From Carya illinoinensis (lineage: Eukaryota; Streptophyta; Magnoliopsida; Fagales; Juglandaceae), in assembly GCF_018687715.1 (NCBI RefSeq), contig NC_056759.1, positions 124,001 through 188,000 on the forward strand: a stretch of 64,000 nt of DNA, read 5' to 3'. The stretch's first letter is position 1. Each line of letters starts with the position of its first letter. The notes beneath the pieces are model-generated. The model had not been told where the DNA came from. It saw only the letters and a list, made by a program, of their open reading frames with translations, and made no database searches. Positions 53,301 through 61,253 of this stretch are shown here, in pieces. A program made the position numbers and the translations under genes.

Positions 53301-54217
53301 TACCTAGTGGAGACAGAAACTATGGATTGAAGAGCATTATGGCATATAGTGGGGTACATGATAGTTGAACATGGTAATGTGGTAGTTTGTAAAAGCATAT
53401 CTGTATTTTCATCAATGCTGTATCTAGTTGTGTGCTTATGTGCTGCCACAAATCAAAAGGTTAATGTTGCTGTCATGGTCGTGTTAATTGCTCACACATA
53501 CAAGTCATTTTAAAGAGTGAATCTGTATTTGTGTTCATTTGACCTTAATTATGGCCCTTACCTGCCTTTGATGCTTTCAAGAGGATATGAGATTAGATTT
53601 TTTTCAGGTTGCACTTCTTCCCAAAACTTGCCTTTCATCTGTAGTGATCCAATTGGTGTCAAACGATAGTCTATGTTTTTCAATAATATTGTTGGTGTGA
53701 TTCAGTTGGTTGGCTTTTACTTTTTTGTGTCTTGCCACGGAAAACCTTTGGCTCGGTTTTTGAATGGTAAAGTTACACATGCCTTACATTTTCTCTCTTG
53801 ATGCTGAAATCTTTCCAGGTCAACCTGGAAGAGGGTATTGAGATGTTGAAAATTTTCAAGGATTACAATGCACAGACATCTATCTTAGATGATTTTGATT
53901 TTTATGATGAGAGAGAGAGAACCTTTACAGAAAAGAAGGCCAAACAAGCTTGTTCAACGGCAGATGTTCCAGATTCTGTTGTGGATGAGTCCGTTAAGGA
54001 AATATCTGATAGTTTGGGTCAGGCACGTAAGCTGGAAGTGAGTAGTAATGAAGTACCGGCAGCCGAACAAGGTGGTAGCTCAAGAGCAGATGCTACAATC
54101 TCATTTTCCCATGATGCCATGAACCAAACATCTGATTGCTTGTCACGAGTATTACGGTTGGAAGAGAGTTGCAATGAAGCACAGGAATCTGAAACGGGTG
54201 GTGGACACGAGATTTGA
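44335..54217 (+). CDS. ECT: YTH-domain m6A reader, ECT family (complete)
   Basis: Exons 44335-44377, 48463-48500, 48617-48794, 49376-49452, 49547-49963, 51135-51674, 52761-52973 and 53819-54217 join in phase to 1905 nt, giving 634 residues from [15 protein letters not shown] to a TGA stop. Residues 1-370 are a disordered region rich in Tyr, Pro, Gln, Ser and Gly. The YTH domain starts near residue 378 ([20 protein letters not shown]). The cage that holds N6-methyladenosine is complete: W400 ([10 protein letters not shown]), W457 and W462 (YWQQDRW). Further hallmarks are [23 protein letters not shown] and [17 protein letters not shown] proteins bind m6A in mRNA in the cytoplasm. The tail after residue 545 is acidic. 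The exact ECT paralogue is not assigned. Confidence 0.93.
45635..45716 (+). mobile_element. 5'-truncated tRNA-SINE
   Basis: Only the last about 80 bp of the SINE at 47326-47567 is present: CTTGCCGAGGGCCT, GGGATTAGTCGGAACG and GGACACCCGGTGCCAAT followed by poly(A). Confidence 0.82.
47316..47325. repeat. Left target duplication of SINE
   Basis: TCTGGTTATT, identical to 47568-47577 beyond the SINE poly(A). Confidence 0.88.
47326..47567 (+). mobile_element. Complete tRNA-derived SINE
   Basis: 242 bp with exact 10-bp target duplications. The 5' head is tRNA-like with an A box (TGGCTCAAGTGG, 47340-47351) and a B box (GGTTCAAATTC, 47393-47403), an internal RNA polymerase III promoter. The body contains TTGCGGGAAACTCCTTACTG and GACACCCGGTGCCAAT and ends in poly(A). 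Truncated copies lie at 22250 and 45635. Its 3' end is unlike the LINEs of this window, so its mobilising partner is not evident here. Confidence 0.92.
47568..47577. repeat. Right target duplication of SINE
   Basis: TCTGGTTATT, the second copy. Confidence 0.88.
48463..48500 (+). other. ECT: ECT exon 2
   Basis: 38 bp between GGACACAG and GTATTT, encoding (G)[13 protein letters not shown] microexon found from splice sites and phase. Confidence 0.8.
48617..48794 (+). other. ECT: ECT exon 3
   Basis: 178 bp, encoding [20 protein letters not shown] through ISFG. Serine- and glutamate-containing disordered segment. Confidence 0.85.
48950..49115 (-). mobile_element. Retroelement 3' tail (LINE-like)
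   Basis: CCGATAAGTTGG, then AAAACACAAGTACACAGGGTATATACAAGAGAAAGCGCCTAAC resembles the complement of the LINE 3' UTRs, but with a different downstream body, so it may belong to another subfamily. It sits in ECT intron 3. Confidence 0.6.
49376..49452 (+). other. ECT: ECT exon 4
   Basis: 77 bp after GATTCAG, encoding [25 protein letters not shown], then GTGAGG donor. Confidence 0.88.
49547..49963 (+). other. ECT: ECT exon 5
   Basis: 417 bp, 139 codons. Encodes a Tyr/Pro/Ser-rich low-complexity stretch ([17 protein letters not shown], then [15 protein letters not shown]). Such regions in ECT proteins are linked to phase separation and partner binding. Confidence 0.92.
49964..51134 (+). other. 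ECT: ECT intron 5 with MITE repeat pair
   Basis: Contains a MULE-like MITE with an internal tandem duplication (50100-50610). The rest, including a short open stretch near 50800-51076, has no recognised identity. Confidence 0.65.
50100..50610. mobile_element. MULE-like MITE with 236-bp internal duplication
   Basis: GAACCTGTGACCTTGAT occurs at about 50108 and 50344. Between and after these the words TTGGTTCACAA..AGATCTCACAAAAG, CACAAACTAATGTGG, (C/T)TTAGATCTTCT and AGTTTGTGAG recur in the same order in both units. The far ends (TTTGGTTCACAATGAGATCTCACAAA and TTTGTAAGATCTCTTTGTGAATCTAGCA) are inverted to each other. It resembles the MITE at 52109-52288. Confidence 0.7.
51135..51674 (+). other. 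ECT: ECT exon 6
   Basis: 540 bp, 180 codons, starting [13 protein letters not shown]. Includes a basic Arg/Asp segment ([11 protein letters not shown]) and the first half of the YTH domain from [12 protein letters not shown] to CPVFLLFS, with the first cage Trp. Confidence 0.93.
52100..52108. repeat. Left 9-bp target duplication of MITE
   Basis: TTTAGGAAA, identical to 52289-52297. Nine bases is the usual MULE target length. Confidence 0.82.
52109..52288. mobile_element. MULE-like MITE (180 bp)
   Basis: Left end GAAGACTGCTATAGCCACAAAGAG, right end (reverse complement) GAGAAATGCTTTAACCACAAATGG, exact 9-bp target duplication. The interior is also nearly palindromic (CACAAATTGACGCGG against CTATGTCAGTTTGTGAG; TTAGATCTATTTACAAT against GTAATTTTACAATCTGAC), so its RNA could fold. 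Related pieces lie at 41575, 50100 and 58928. Confidence 0.88.
52289..52297. repeat. Right 9-bp target duplication of MITE
   Basis: TTTAGGAAA, the second copy. Confidence 0.82.
52416..52567. repeat. 76-bp tandem duplication in ECT intron
   Basis: ACTCTTAAATTTGGAAATTT and the sequence up to AAATTCTGGC repeats at a spacing of 76 bp (52416 and 52492) with no visible difference, so it is recent. Confidence 0.9.
52761..52973 (+). other. ECT: ECT exon 7
   Basis: 213 bp, encoding [15 protein letters not shown] through THSRDSQE, the core of the YTH domain with two cage Trp residues. GTAGTA donor. Confidence 0.94.
52974..53818 (+). other. ECT: ECT intron 7
   Basis: 845 bp with a short CA run (about 52999-53010). 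No other feature recognised. Confidence 0.65.
53819..54217 (+). other. ECT: ECT exon 8 (last)
   Basis: 399 bp from [20 protein letters not shown] to GGGHEI and TGA. It closes the YTH domain and adds a C-terminal tail with two similar acidic blocks ([14 protein letters not shown] and [14 protein letters not shown]). Confidence 0.92.
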
Positions 54218-54720
54218 GCCTGTCAATTAGATGACAGCAGTTCGTCTGACTGCTAGTTGCATTTAGTTGAAATTATTGCCGGCATCTTTAGCGCACACTC
54301 CTGTACCCTGGTTATTTATGAATTTTTGGCATGCTAACAGTCGAGGTCATATTCCCCGCATCTCGAACAGTTAGACAGCAAACTGACAATTCTCTTTTCT
54401 TTTGGGTAAATTGTGCAAAGCAGTTAGGAGGTAATTCAGCATGCTCGGCCAGGAGGAAGGCTGTTTGATACCTGACACTTTTTCTTATGAACTCTCTAAA
54501 TTGTTTCCTCTTTAAGGTAGATGGTTTTGGTGTTGTGGTTGTAATTTAATGTATGATGTTCTCTGTATACTAGGGCTGATGCCTTATCAGTTGTAACTTA
54601 CATTCTCTTAGTGGTTGGCTGCGGGCTGCTGGGTACCGGAAGGATAGTGATAACCCTTTTTTGGGGAAGCAATTTAATAAAGTGTTTCTACAAAGAGCTT
54701 TGATGTTCATCATTTTCGCA
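54218..54720 (+). other. ECT: ECT 3' UTR with poly(A) signal
   Basis: Non-coding, ending near AATAAAG at 54676-54682, a plausible poly(A) signal about 460 bp after the stop codon. Confidence 0.6.
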
Positions 54721-55941
54721 CTATACTTATTTTTATTTTTAAAAATTTTTTAATTTTATTCTTTCTAAGTTAATTGAATTTTTTTAGTCATCATTCATAT
54801 ATCATATATTTGGTCAGAGAGAAGAAATAAAAATTAAAAAAATGATGGGTAATATGAGGATGATGAATAGAATTTTTCTTCTGCAAATGCGAATGAACTT
54901 TTATAGAAATACAACGAACAATTGCATCTTGTTGCAATACATACGACGTGGCATCCTTTTGCAATACTCGACTCCCACAATACAATTTACCTCTGCGGCA
55001 GTCTACAATTTTGAAGAAAGAAAGTCAGCAGATCTTTTGCAATAAACGACGGGGTATCCTTTTTGAGGGACGGTGTCGAGATTTCACGCATGCAATAAGT
55101 TCCATAATCCATTAGAGTGAGCTTATCCTATGAGAAGGTAACATACAGTTAATTATGTACGACTGACAATCACAAAACATTAGAAAGCTCCAATACTGTC
55201 ATTGGACTTGTGCAGTTTTTTCTCGCTCGTGGGGAAAAAAAATGAGTATCATAGCAAGAACAGCAACAAACAAATAAATCTAGCAAGGAACACCTAAATT
55301 CGTTCATTTTTGTTCCCATTTATTATTAGCTGTGAAAGGCTGTAAAAGAAGTACAGCGTTACATCCCGGGAAAGGTTTCAATGCTCAATGTTTTTTCTCT
55401 TGATGTTTTTGTAGCGTAATCTTCCATTATCTGCAGTTGCATACAGTCCCATTGTGTAATCTGTTCCGTTTCAACTCTTTTCTACCCAAGACCTAGAAGA
55501 ATATGCAATAAATAGAGCATTTCAATGTATATTACTCAACTGCCTGCTGGCCAAGCTTTAACTGCCACTAAACTCGCTTGGACATACTCAACCATAATAA
55601 TAGCTCTATTCAGCTCTCTAGTTTAAAGTAAACTGCACTAGGTTTGGAGAAGTATGCACTTAAATCTGAGTCGTCAGATTGAGGGGCAGTTATGTAAGCA
55701 GCAATATACAAGAGGAATCGAACTCAAAAGTTATTCTCCACGATACGTGTATGTGGAATGATATAAGTAAGTAGTTGACAGTGGTGATGGAGGATTGTGT
55801 CCTTCCTATTCTCCAATACCAAGCGGAGGGTGGACTCACGCATTCGAATAGGTGCACACGGTTCTTTAATAAGCACATTGCTCCATACAGAAGACTCTGT
55901 CACTGAACAAGCATTAATGAAGCACCATCTCCTGCGTGCCA
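54721..55941. other. Convergent intergenic region
   Basis: Lies between the 3' ends of the ECT gene (plus) and the starch synthase gene (minus). It should contain the starch synthase 3' UTR. A near repeat TTTGCAATA.(A/T)CGAC and GGCATCCTTTT/GGTATCCTTTT occurs around 54950-55065. No gene was recognised; short minus ORFs at 55690-55945 have no known domain. Confidence 0.5.
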
Positions 55942-56042
55942 TCATATTGAGTGGTAAAGCTCAACATATTTCCCAGCTGTGTTGTTCCAGCTATTGTCAA
56001 CTTCCATTACTTTCTTTATAATGCCATTCCATTCATCTGGTT
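55942..56042 (-). other. Starch synthase last exon
   Basis: 101 bp after AATGCAG: (K)[19 protein letters not shown] through YVELYHSI and TGA at 55944-55942. Matches the usual starch synthase C-terminus (SW...A..Y.ELY). Confidence 0.9.
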
Positions 56043-59000
56043 CTGCATTCATCAAAATAAATGAAAATGTTGAGATAAAATGGAGTAATCTCAAGTAAAA
56101 ATTGATTCGAGTTTTAAAAGCTTTGTAGTTTGCACCAAGGTTTTGCATGAGAATTGCCTGACTCCTTTTGGAATTACCCTGAAATGAAATAGTTCTGTAG
56201 GCTATTTCACCCCTCATTTAATTCTTGAAAGATTTTAAACAAGATAACCTATACAACACTGAGGCAGCTGAATTTTGTGAGGTAGTGTGATGATAGAAGG
56301 CCTCTAGGGGACTGTGGCGACAACTTGGAAACCTCAAGCAATAATAATAAAAAAAAGAAAGAAAAATCCGTGGAGAATATTTATAAAACTAAATACTACA
56401 GTCAGTCTGGCCATGACCTATTCAAACAATTAGGCTATTGGTGCTCAAGGCCTAGCAACATTAGCATTCCTCCTCATTATAGGAGACAGTCCTGGGCAGT
56501 TCCTCAGTCTAGGCAATAGGCAGTTACAGAAATATTATCAGCCTAACTTAAGATTGAACCTACTCTCTCTGAAGTACGTAAATGCACGGTCTAGAGCACA
56601 GTTTAAGGATCCTTCATCAATTCCTTCAAACACAAACCTGAAATGTGAACAACGGTACGTAAATAAACATACGATATCAGTAGAACAGTTTGTGACAACA
56701 TAATTCAAGACTATAACCAAGCACGTAAGGCTAAAAATCTCGCTTTGTAAACTGGAGCTATAATGTAGAGACAACTCACTGTCAATTTATGCACAGTTGC
56801 ACACAATAAAAGAGAAATCCTTTAATTTATTTAAATCATTCCAACCACTCAAGAGTTGGCCATATGAACTCTTCCTGTCTATCTTGTTCCCACAATTTCA
56901 GAGCATACAATTTTACCATCCTAAGGGATAATAAGATGAGGACTGATAGTAAAGGTCTTGGGATGCCAAGTGCAACTGCACATATTTGAGTCATAAAAAT
57001 GACCCTTCATGCAAAAAAGCTAATGGGTAAGACTGTATCCAAGCTACCTTTTCCAGAAATTTAGTGAGACCAGCTCTTGGGTACAAATTACTAGATCACG
57101 ATTCGTGCATACCACATTCAACAAGATATTGGAAAAACATTGGAGGATAATGGATTCAATGCAGCAAGTGGATGAAATTCACATCGTGACTTAGGATATA
57201 TCGTTGAAATTTCCCAAGTATATTTTAAAGTGGTGTGCAGGACTCGTATAGAAAGCAAAATTTACATATAAATATAAAGGATACAAATAGAATAGGCCAA
57301 AGGTCTTTGGGTCAAATGGCATCTGTCGTTCCATATGACAAGAGAAAATGATACACACACACATATAGATGTGTATGTATTTACCTGTCAAAAATAAATA
57401 AATAGATACACACACATATAGAATACCCATTGGCTTTGTTGTGGTTCGACTGATCATCCATATCAAAAACTGTGTCTGCAAGACCACCAGTCTTTCTTAC
57501 AACTGGGACCTGTGACAATCATTTTATCCAAATCAGAATTTTTACCTCATATTAGTCTTCCTTATCAACCTATGTTATGCATATAGAACATATGAACTTC
57601 CTCTCAACAGATGTTTTTTAAAAAACAAATACAATAAATATCGTAGCAAGCATATAGGCAGCATGTTATAAATTGATCGTGTTTAACCAGTGATGTACCT
57701 TGTTTCAAAATTCAACTAGCCATATGATGATTAACATCTCAATCTGATACCTTTTTTCCAAAATTTCACATATGATCACCAAGGGAGAATTAAAGACTGA
57801 GCTTCAATTATTTTTACATTCTACTGGCCACAATAAATGAGATAGCAGAATCTAAGTACATACAGCTCCGTAACGCATTCCAATCATTTGGGTGAGTCCA
57901 CAAGGCTCATATATGGAAGGTACTAGCACCATGTCTGCTGCAGCATAGAGCATGTGGGACAGCTCGTCACTGCGAAGAGAGCATATAAAAAACAAGAAAC
58001 CCCCAAGTCCAGTCAGTAACCAAAATAGTACTGTACAAATTATTTCAGTATAGAAAGGGTAGTTTATATTGCTACGGAAGGAACTTCAGTGAGGACTAAG
58101 GCACTTCAGTAGAGAAAGGGTCTGTATGCTGTTGACAGATGATTTACCTAAACATCAATAGGATCCGGATGCAAGGACCTTGGTTATGCTACAAAAGAAA
58201 AGGTCCAACAAAAAAATGTCTGTCAGCTCATTGCACTCAAATAGAAAAAGATGGTCAGAAAGATTGAGAAGAAAACTTAAGTTATTCCCCAAGCTCAACG
58301 TTTCACAAATAATTAAACTTCGTTCAACTAAATGCGAACTTACATAAATGAGATTAGGACAGATCATGCTGATGTGAGTACACCAAATGGTGCTTATCGT
58401 TAATGAAGTTAAGGTAAAATTGAATGCAGGAAACATAGCCACTCATAAGAGATGGGGGGTCCAAATGTCAAAGATCCAAACATACATGCTTCAGACACGT
58501 TTCAAACATACATCCAAATGAAATAATTTTGGTCTACAGCAGAAGACAGGACAGATGCAGCCTGGACACATTTTGGACATGGGCAGGACACGGCTTAAAC
58601 ACGGGTGGTACAATTTAAATTTTAGAAATTTGGTTATTTATTTTTAGAGGCCTGAAGACTTTGAAAAATAAATTAATAAATAAAGGATGAGACAACATAT
58701 AACATGGTAAAAAGCGTCGAAATTCTTATGGTGATCGAAATTCATTAAAAAAATGATGTCAAACACTTTTACTACGATTTCTGTTCTCTACATTAGATAA
58801 AAGTATTTGACCTCTCTTATGTTCTTTTAGTTTTTTATGTCTTCCAATAAATAATGTGTACATAAATTATATTCTCAATATATGTACCAGCTTCACTATT
58901 CGAAATACATATGCTAGCTTCCCCACCATATCCCAATGACATTCATATGATACGTTAGATCTACTTTACAATAAAAGTAGCCTTACAATCTAACATACCA

Positions 59001-59055
59001 AATCAAGCTACATTAGTTTGTGAATTTACTTTTGTGAAATCTCTTTGTGGCTAAA

Positions 59056-59144
<89 letters not shown>

Positions 59145-60268
59145 ACATAAAAGATAAAAGCTCAAATTCATTACCAATTTTGCAAGACCTTCAAATTCTG
59201 TTTGAACTCGAACATCTGAGGCTTTCCCAAGTATGACCATCTGTCCACCCTAAAAGTGACTCCATTGAAAAAAGAGGGAAATCAGTTGAAATGCAGGTGT
59301 TTTTAACTCGTATTCCAGGTCTCAAATGCAAACTTTCACTTTTTAGTTTTCCGTGCATCAGCACATTAATAGTAGTGGCCAATGTGCAATCTAGTTATTG
59401 TTTCATTTGCAGAATGGATAGATATTGATGAGGCTTCAGGAAGAATATTTATATTCCCTTTCTGAGATAATAGACATTCTAGTTTCTACTAGCACTATGA
59501 AGTTTTTCTATTGTAACCAGCAAGGCAGTTTTGCATTTACTGTATACCTTGTGAGCATATATTCAAGAATGCTCCTAAATAACTGTACAAAAACTTAAAG
59601 AAGCGACATAAAAATTTGTGATAATACAATATAACAGGTATCCGTTTTTTTTTTTCAAAAAAAGAAAAAAGAAAAAGAAGAGGACGGTACCCCATATCAC
59701 AGGTATCTTTATTTCCACCATGTTTGACTCGGAGAGTAATACTCACAAGTTCTTCAATGTGCTTGATTGCATGAGAAATCAAATGAAGACCCTTCTGTGG
59801 GACTAGCCGAGTAATGCAGACTACTAAAGGTGCCTTGTATGTTATATCTGGCACATGGTTACCATCTTGAGTGCCTTCTGAAGCCAAACCAAGCCCCCTT
59901 TGAACATAGTATTTGCAAAACTTCTTTCCCTCAGGCTTTTGGTCTGCAAGGAAGAAATTCAGTGAATTTAAACAGAAACCTAGAGCACCTTGGCAATTGA
60001 ATTTAAGGATATATATGAGGACGTCAGAAGTAAAGCTGCTTACATCAGGAATAACAAGAGCTGGTATCTTCCATTTTTAAAAATACAATTATTTTCCTTT
60101 ACTAATGTGAAGTCAATCAAAAAAAAAAAAAACTGTGTCTTGGCTTAATAAATTCGAATTCAGTATAGCTATCAAAACTTAATGTTACCATTAAACTTCA
60201 CGGGCAAGAAGATATCAGTAGCAGGGTTCCACATTGTAATGTCTATCCCGTTCAAAATACCAAAGTAT
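55942..60268 (-). CDS. Starch synthase, SS4/SS5 group (3' part)
   Basis: Minus-strand exons 60268-60189, 59943-59747, 59249-59175, 58188-58148, 57969-57864, 57509-57427, 56637-56564 and 56042-55942 join in phase (757 nt) to the last 251 residues. Earlier exons are outside the window. The visible part starts at the end of the GT5 catalytic subdomain ([20 protein letters not shown]). It continues through the GT1-type subdomain: [63 protein letters not shown], the KTGGL motif ([16 protein letters not shown]) and [13 protein letters not shown]. Starch synthases add glucose from ADP-glucose to glucan chains in plastids. The [10 protein letters not shown] and granule-initiation group resemblance points to SS4/SS5; SS5 of Arabidopsis is reported to lack activity. 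Paralogue choice is uncertain. Confidence 0.88.
56043..56563 (-). other. Starch synthase intron
   Basis: 521 bp, donor GTAGGT, nothing recognised inside. Confidence 0.6.
56564..56637 (-). other. Starch synthase exon
   Basis: 74 bp: [24 protein letters not shown]. Donor after GAGA (GTAGGT), acceptor ATTTCAG. The phase fits both neighbours. Confidence 0.85.
56638..57426 (-). other. Starch synthase intron
   Basis: 789 bp, with CA/TA-rich repeats around 57354-57420 (ACACACACACATATAGATG). No element recognised. Confidence 0.6.
57427..57509 (-). other. Starch synthase exon with KTGGL
   Basis: 83 bp: [27 protein letters not shown]. Carries the conserved KTGGL motif of the C-terminal subdomain. 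Confidence 0.92.
57510..57863 (-). other. Starch synthase intron
   Basis: 354 bp AT-rich intron, nothing recognised. Confidence 0.6.
57864..57969 (-). other. Starch synthase exon
   Basis: 106 bp: [35 protein letters not shown]. Contains the E-x-C-G-L nucleotide-sugar binding block. Confidence 0.93.
58148..58188 (-). other. Starch synthase microexon
   Basis: 41 bp: [13 protein letters not shown] plus two bases of a Ser codon. Acceptor TTTTGTAG, donor GTAAAT. It fills the exact gap between the exons on either side. Confidence 0.85.
58928..59066. mobile_element. Half of a MULE-like MITE
   Basis: GTTAGATCTACTTTACAATAAAAGTAGC, CTACATTAGTTTGTGAATTTACTTTTGTGAAATCTC and TTTGTGGCTAAAGCATCTC match the right part of the 52109-52288 family. 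The left arm is missing. Confidence 0.72.
59058..59148. repeat. Compound (CT)n(CA)n microsatellite
   Basis: About 30 CT units followed by about 14 CA units, within a starch synthase intron and fused to the MITE end. Confidence 0.92.
59175..59249 (-). other. Starch synthase exon
   Basis: 75 bp, 25 codons: [25 protein letters not shown]. Acceptor TTTTAG, donor GTAATG. Confidence 0.9.
59250..59746 (-). other. Starch synthase intron
   Basis: 497 bp with an A/G-rich and T-rich stretch (about 59645-59680). No feature recognised. Confidence 0.6.
59747..59943 (-). other. Starch synthase exon
   Basis: 197 bp: [20 protein letters not shown], then a variable linker and [29 protein letters not shown]. 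Start of the C-terminal glycosyltransferase subdomain. Confidence 0.93.
60189..60268 (-). other. Starch synthase exon (most upstream seen)
   Basis: 80 bp: [26 protein letters not shown], the conserved NGID..WNP block that closes the N-terminal subdomain. It begins with a partial codon, so more exons precede it. Confidence 0.92.
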
Positions 60269-60753
60269 CTACAAAATTATATAATGCAACATTGTCAGAT
60301 ATGTTTTCTGTAGCCATAAGTAATTACAACGCTATGCATAATCAGAGGGTGAAAGACACCACTAATTAATTATTCATGAAGGAAGAAATATTCTGGGCGT
60401 TCCACATGTTACTCAAAATTTCATATTGGTCAGTAAATTTATCCATTCTGATATGTTTTTACATGAGAAAAGAATTCAGGGCTGCTTTTCTTATAGTTTA
60501 TAAACACCACTAAAAACATGATATGGTATCCAATATGCTTGGATAAAGATGTGCCGAATCTCCTATAAAAGTCTTGTTAATTCCAAAGAGTGTTCCCGCG
60601 GTACAATCAGAAAATGTTCCAAGCCTTATTTTCAATCCTTTTTTATTTTTTTCGCTAAGCCAGCCATATTTTCAATCACTATAAGGTACCCGTACAATTG
60701 GAAAAACAGTTTACTCGAGAACAAACTGATATTAATTATATAGTTGAACTACA
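60269..60753 (-). other. Probable starch synthase intron
   Basis: No exon of the preceding catalytic domain was recognised between here and the copia element. The intron therefore probably extends through the copia insertion and beyond the window. Confidence 0.55.
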
Positions 60754-60989
60754 TGTAGATGACAGCAGGACCTTCCTTATTTAGCTTTCCTAATCTGTAT
60801 ATATATACTTCCTTACTTAGACAGATCATGTTCCTTACTTAGACAGATTATAAAAATAGTCCTAGTTTCCTTTTGTAGACAGATTTGATTACTGTAAATT
60901 AGGCTTGATTCTAGCCTTGTATCATGCACACTTGTGCCTATATAATGAAAGGAAATCCTCACAATGGAGGTTTTCAATCCAATTTGACA
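60754..60989 (+). repeat. 5' LTR of copia-2 (approximate)
   Basis: The right end (TTTGACA at 60989) is fixed by the adjacent primer site. The left end is a guess at TGTAGATGACAG. Contains a TATATAA box (about 60939-60946) and a short internal duplication (TTCCTTACTTAGACAGAT, twice near 60807-60850). The partner LTR is outside the window. Confidence 0.6.
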
Positions 60990-61002
60990 TTGTTTCAGAG
61001 CC
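60990..61002 (+). other. Primer binding site of copia-2
   Basis: TTGTTTCAGAGCC, 11 of 13 bases as in the initiator-Met tRNA site TGGTATCAGAGCC. The two changes suggest decay. Confidence 0.7.
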
Positions 61003-61253
61003 ATAACTTTGAAATATTCCTGGTTCTTTCTAGTGGGATTTTTTTCGTTGGTGGGCAAGAGTTTCCAAACTGTTGGCACTTTCTTAGGGGCCTGAGAATT
61101 TTTTTTCTTGGCTGGGTGTGGTTCTATCGGCCACTTTGTGGGGGTTACGCTTGGCTGGCAGCTGCTATCATTCTGTCAGCATTTTTTGTGATGCTCGGGC
61201 AGGTATTTTTTTGGCTGCACTAGTGTTTTGTTTTCTTTCTCACTTACGGGCAT

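Larger units (their letters stand above)
58189..59174 (-). other. Starch synthase intron with MITE half and CT/CA repeat
   Basis: 986 bp. Contains a truncated MITE (58928-59066) joined to a long CT then CA microsatellite (59058-59148). The rest has no recognised feature. Confidence 0.7.

Noticed and set aside
55690..55945. ORFs after the starch synthase stop codon
   Set aside because: The stop at 55944-55942 is at the usual C-terminal end of the family; the following ORFs are probably 3' UTR.
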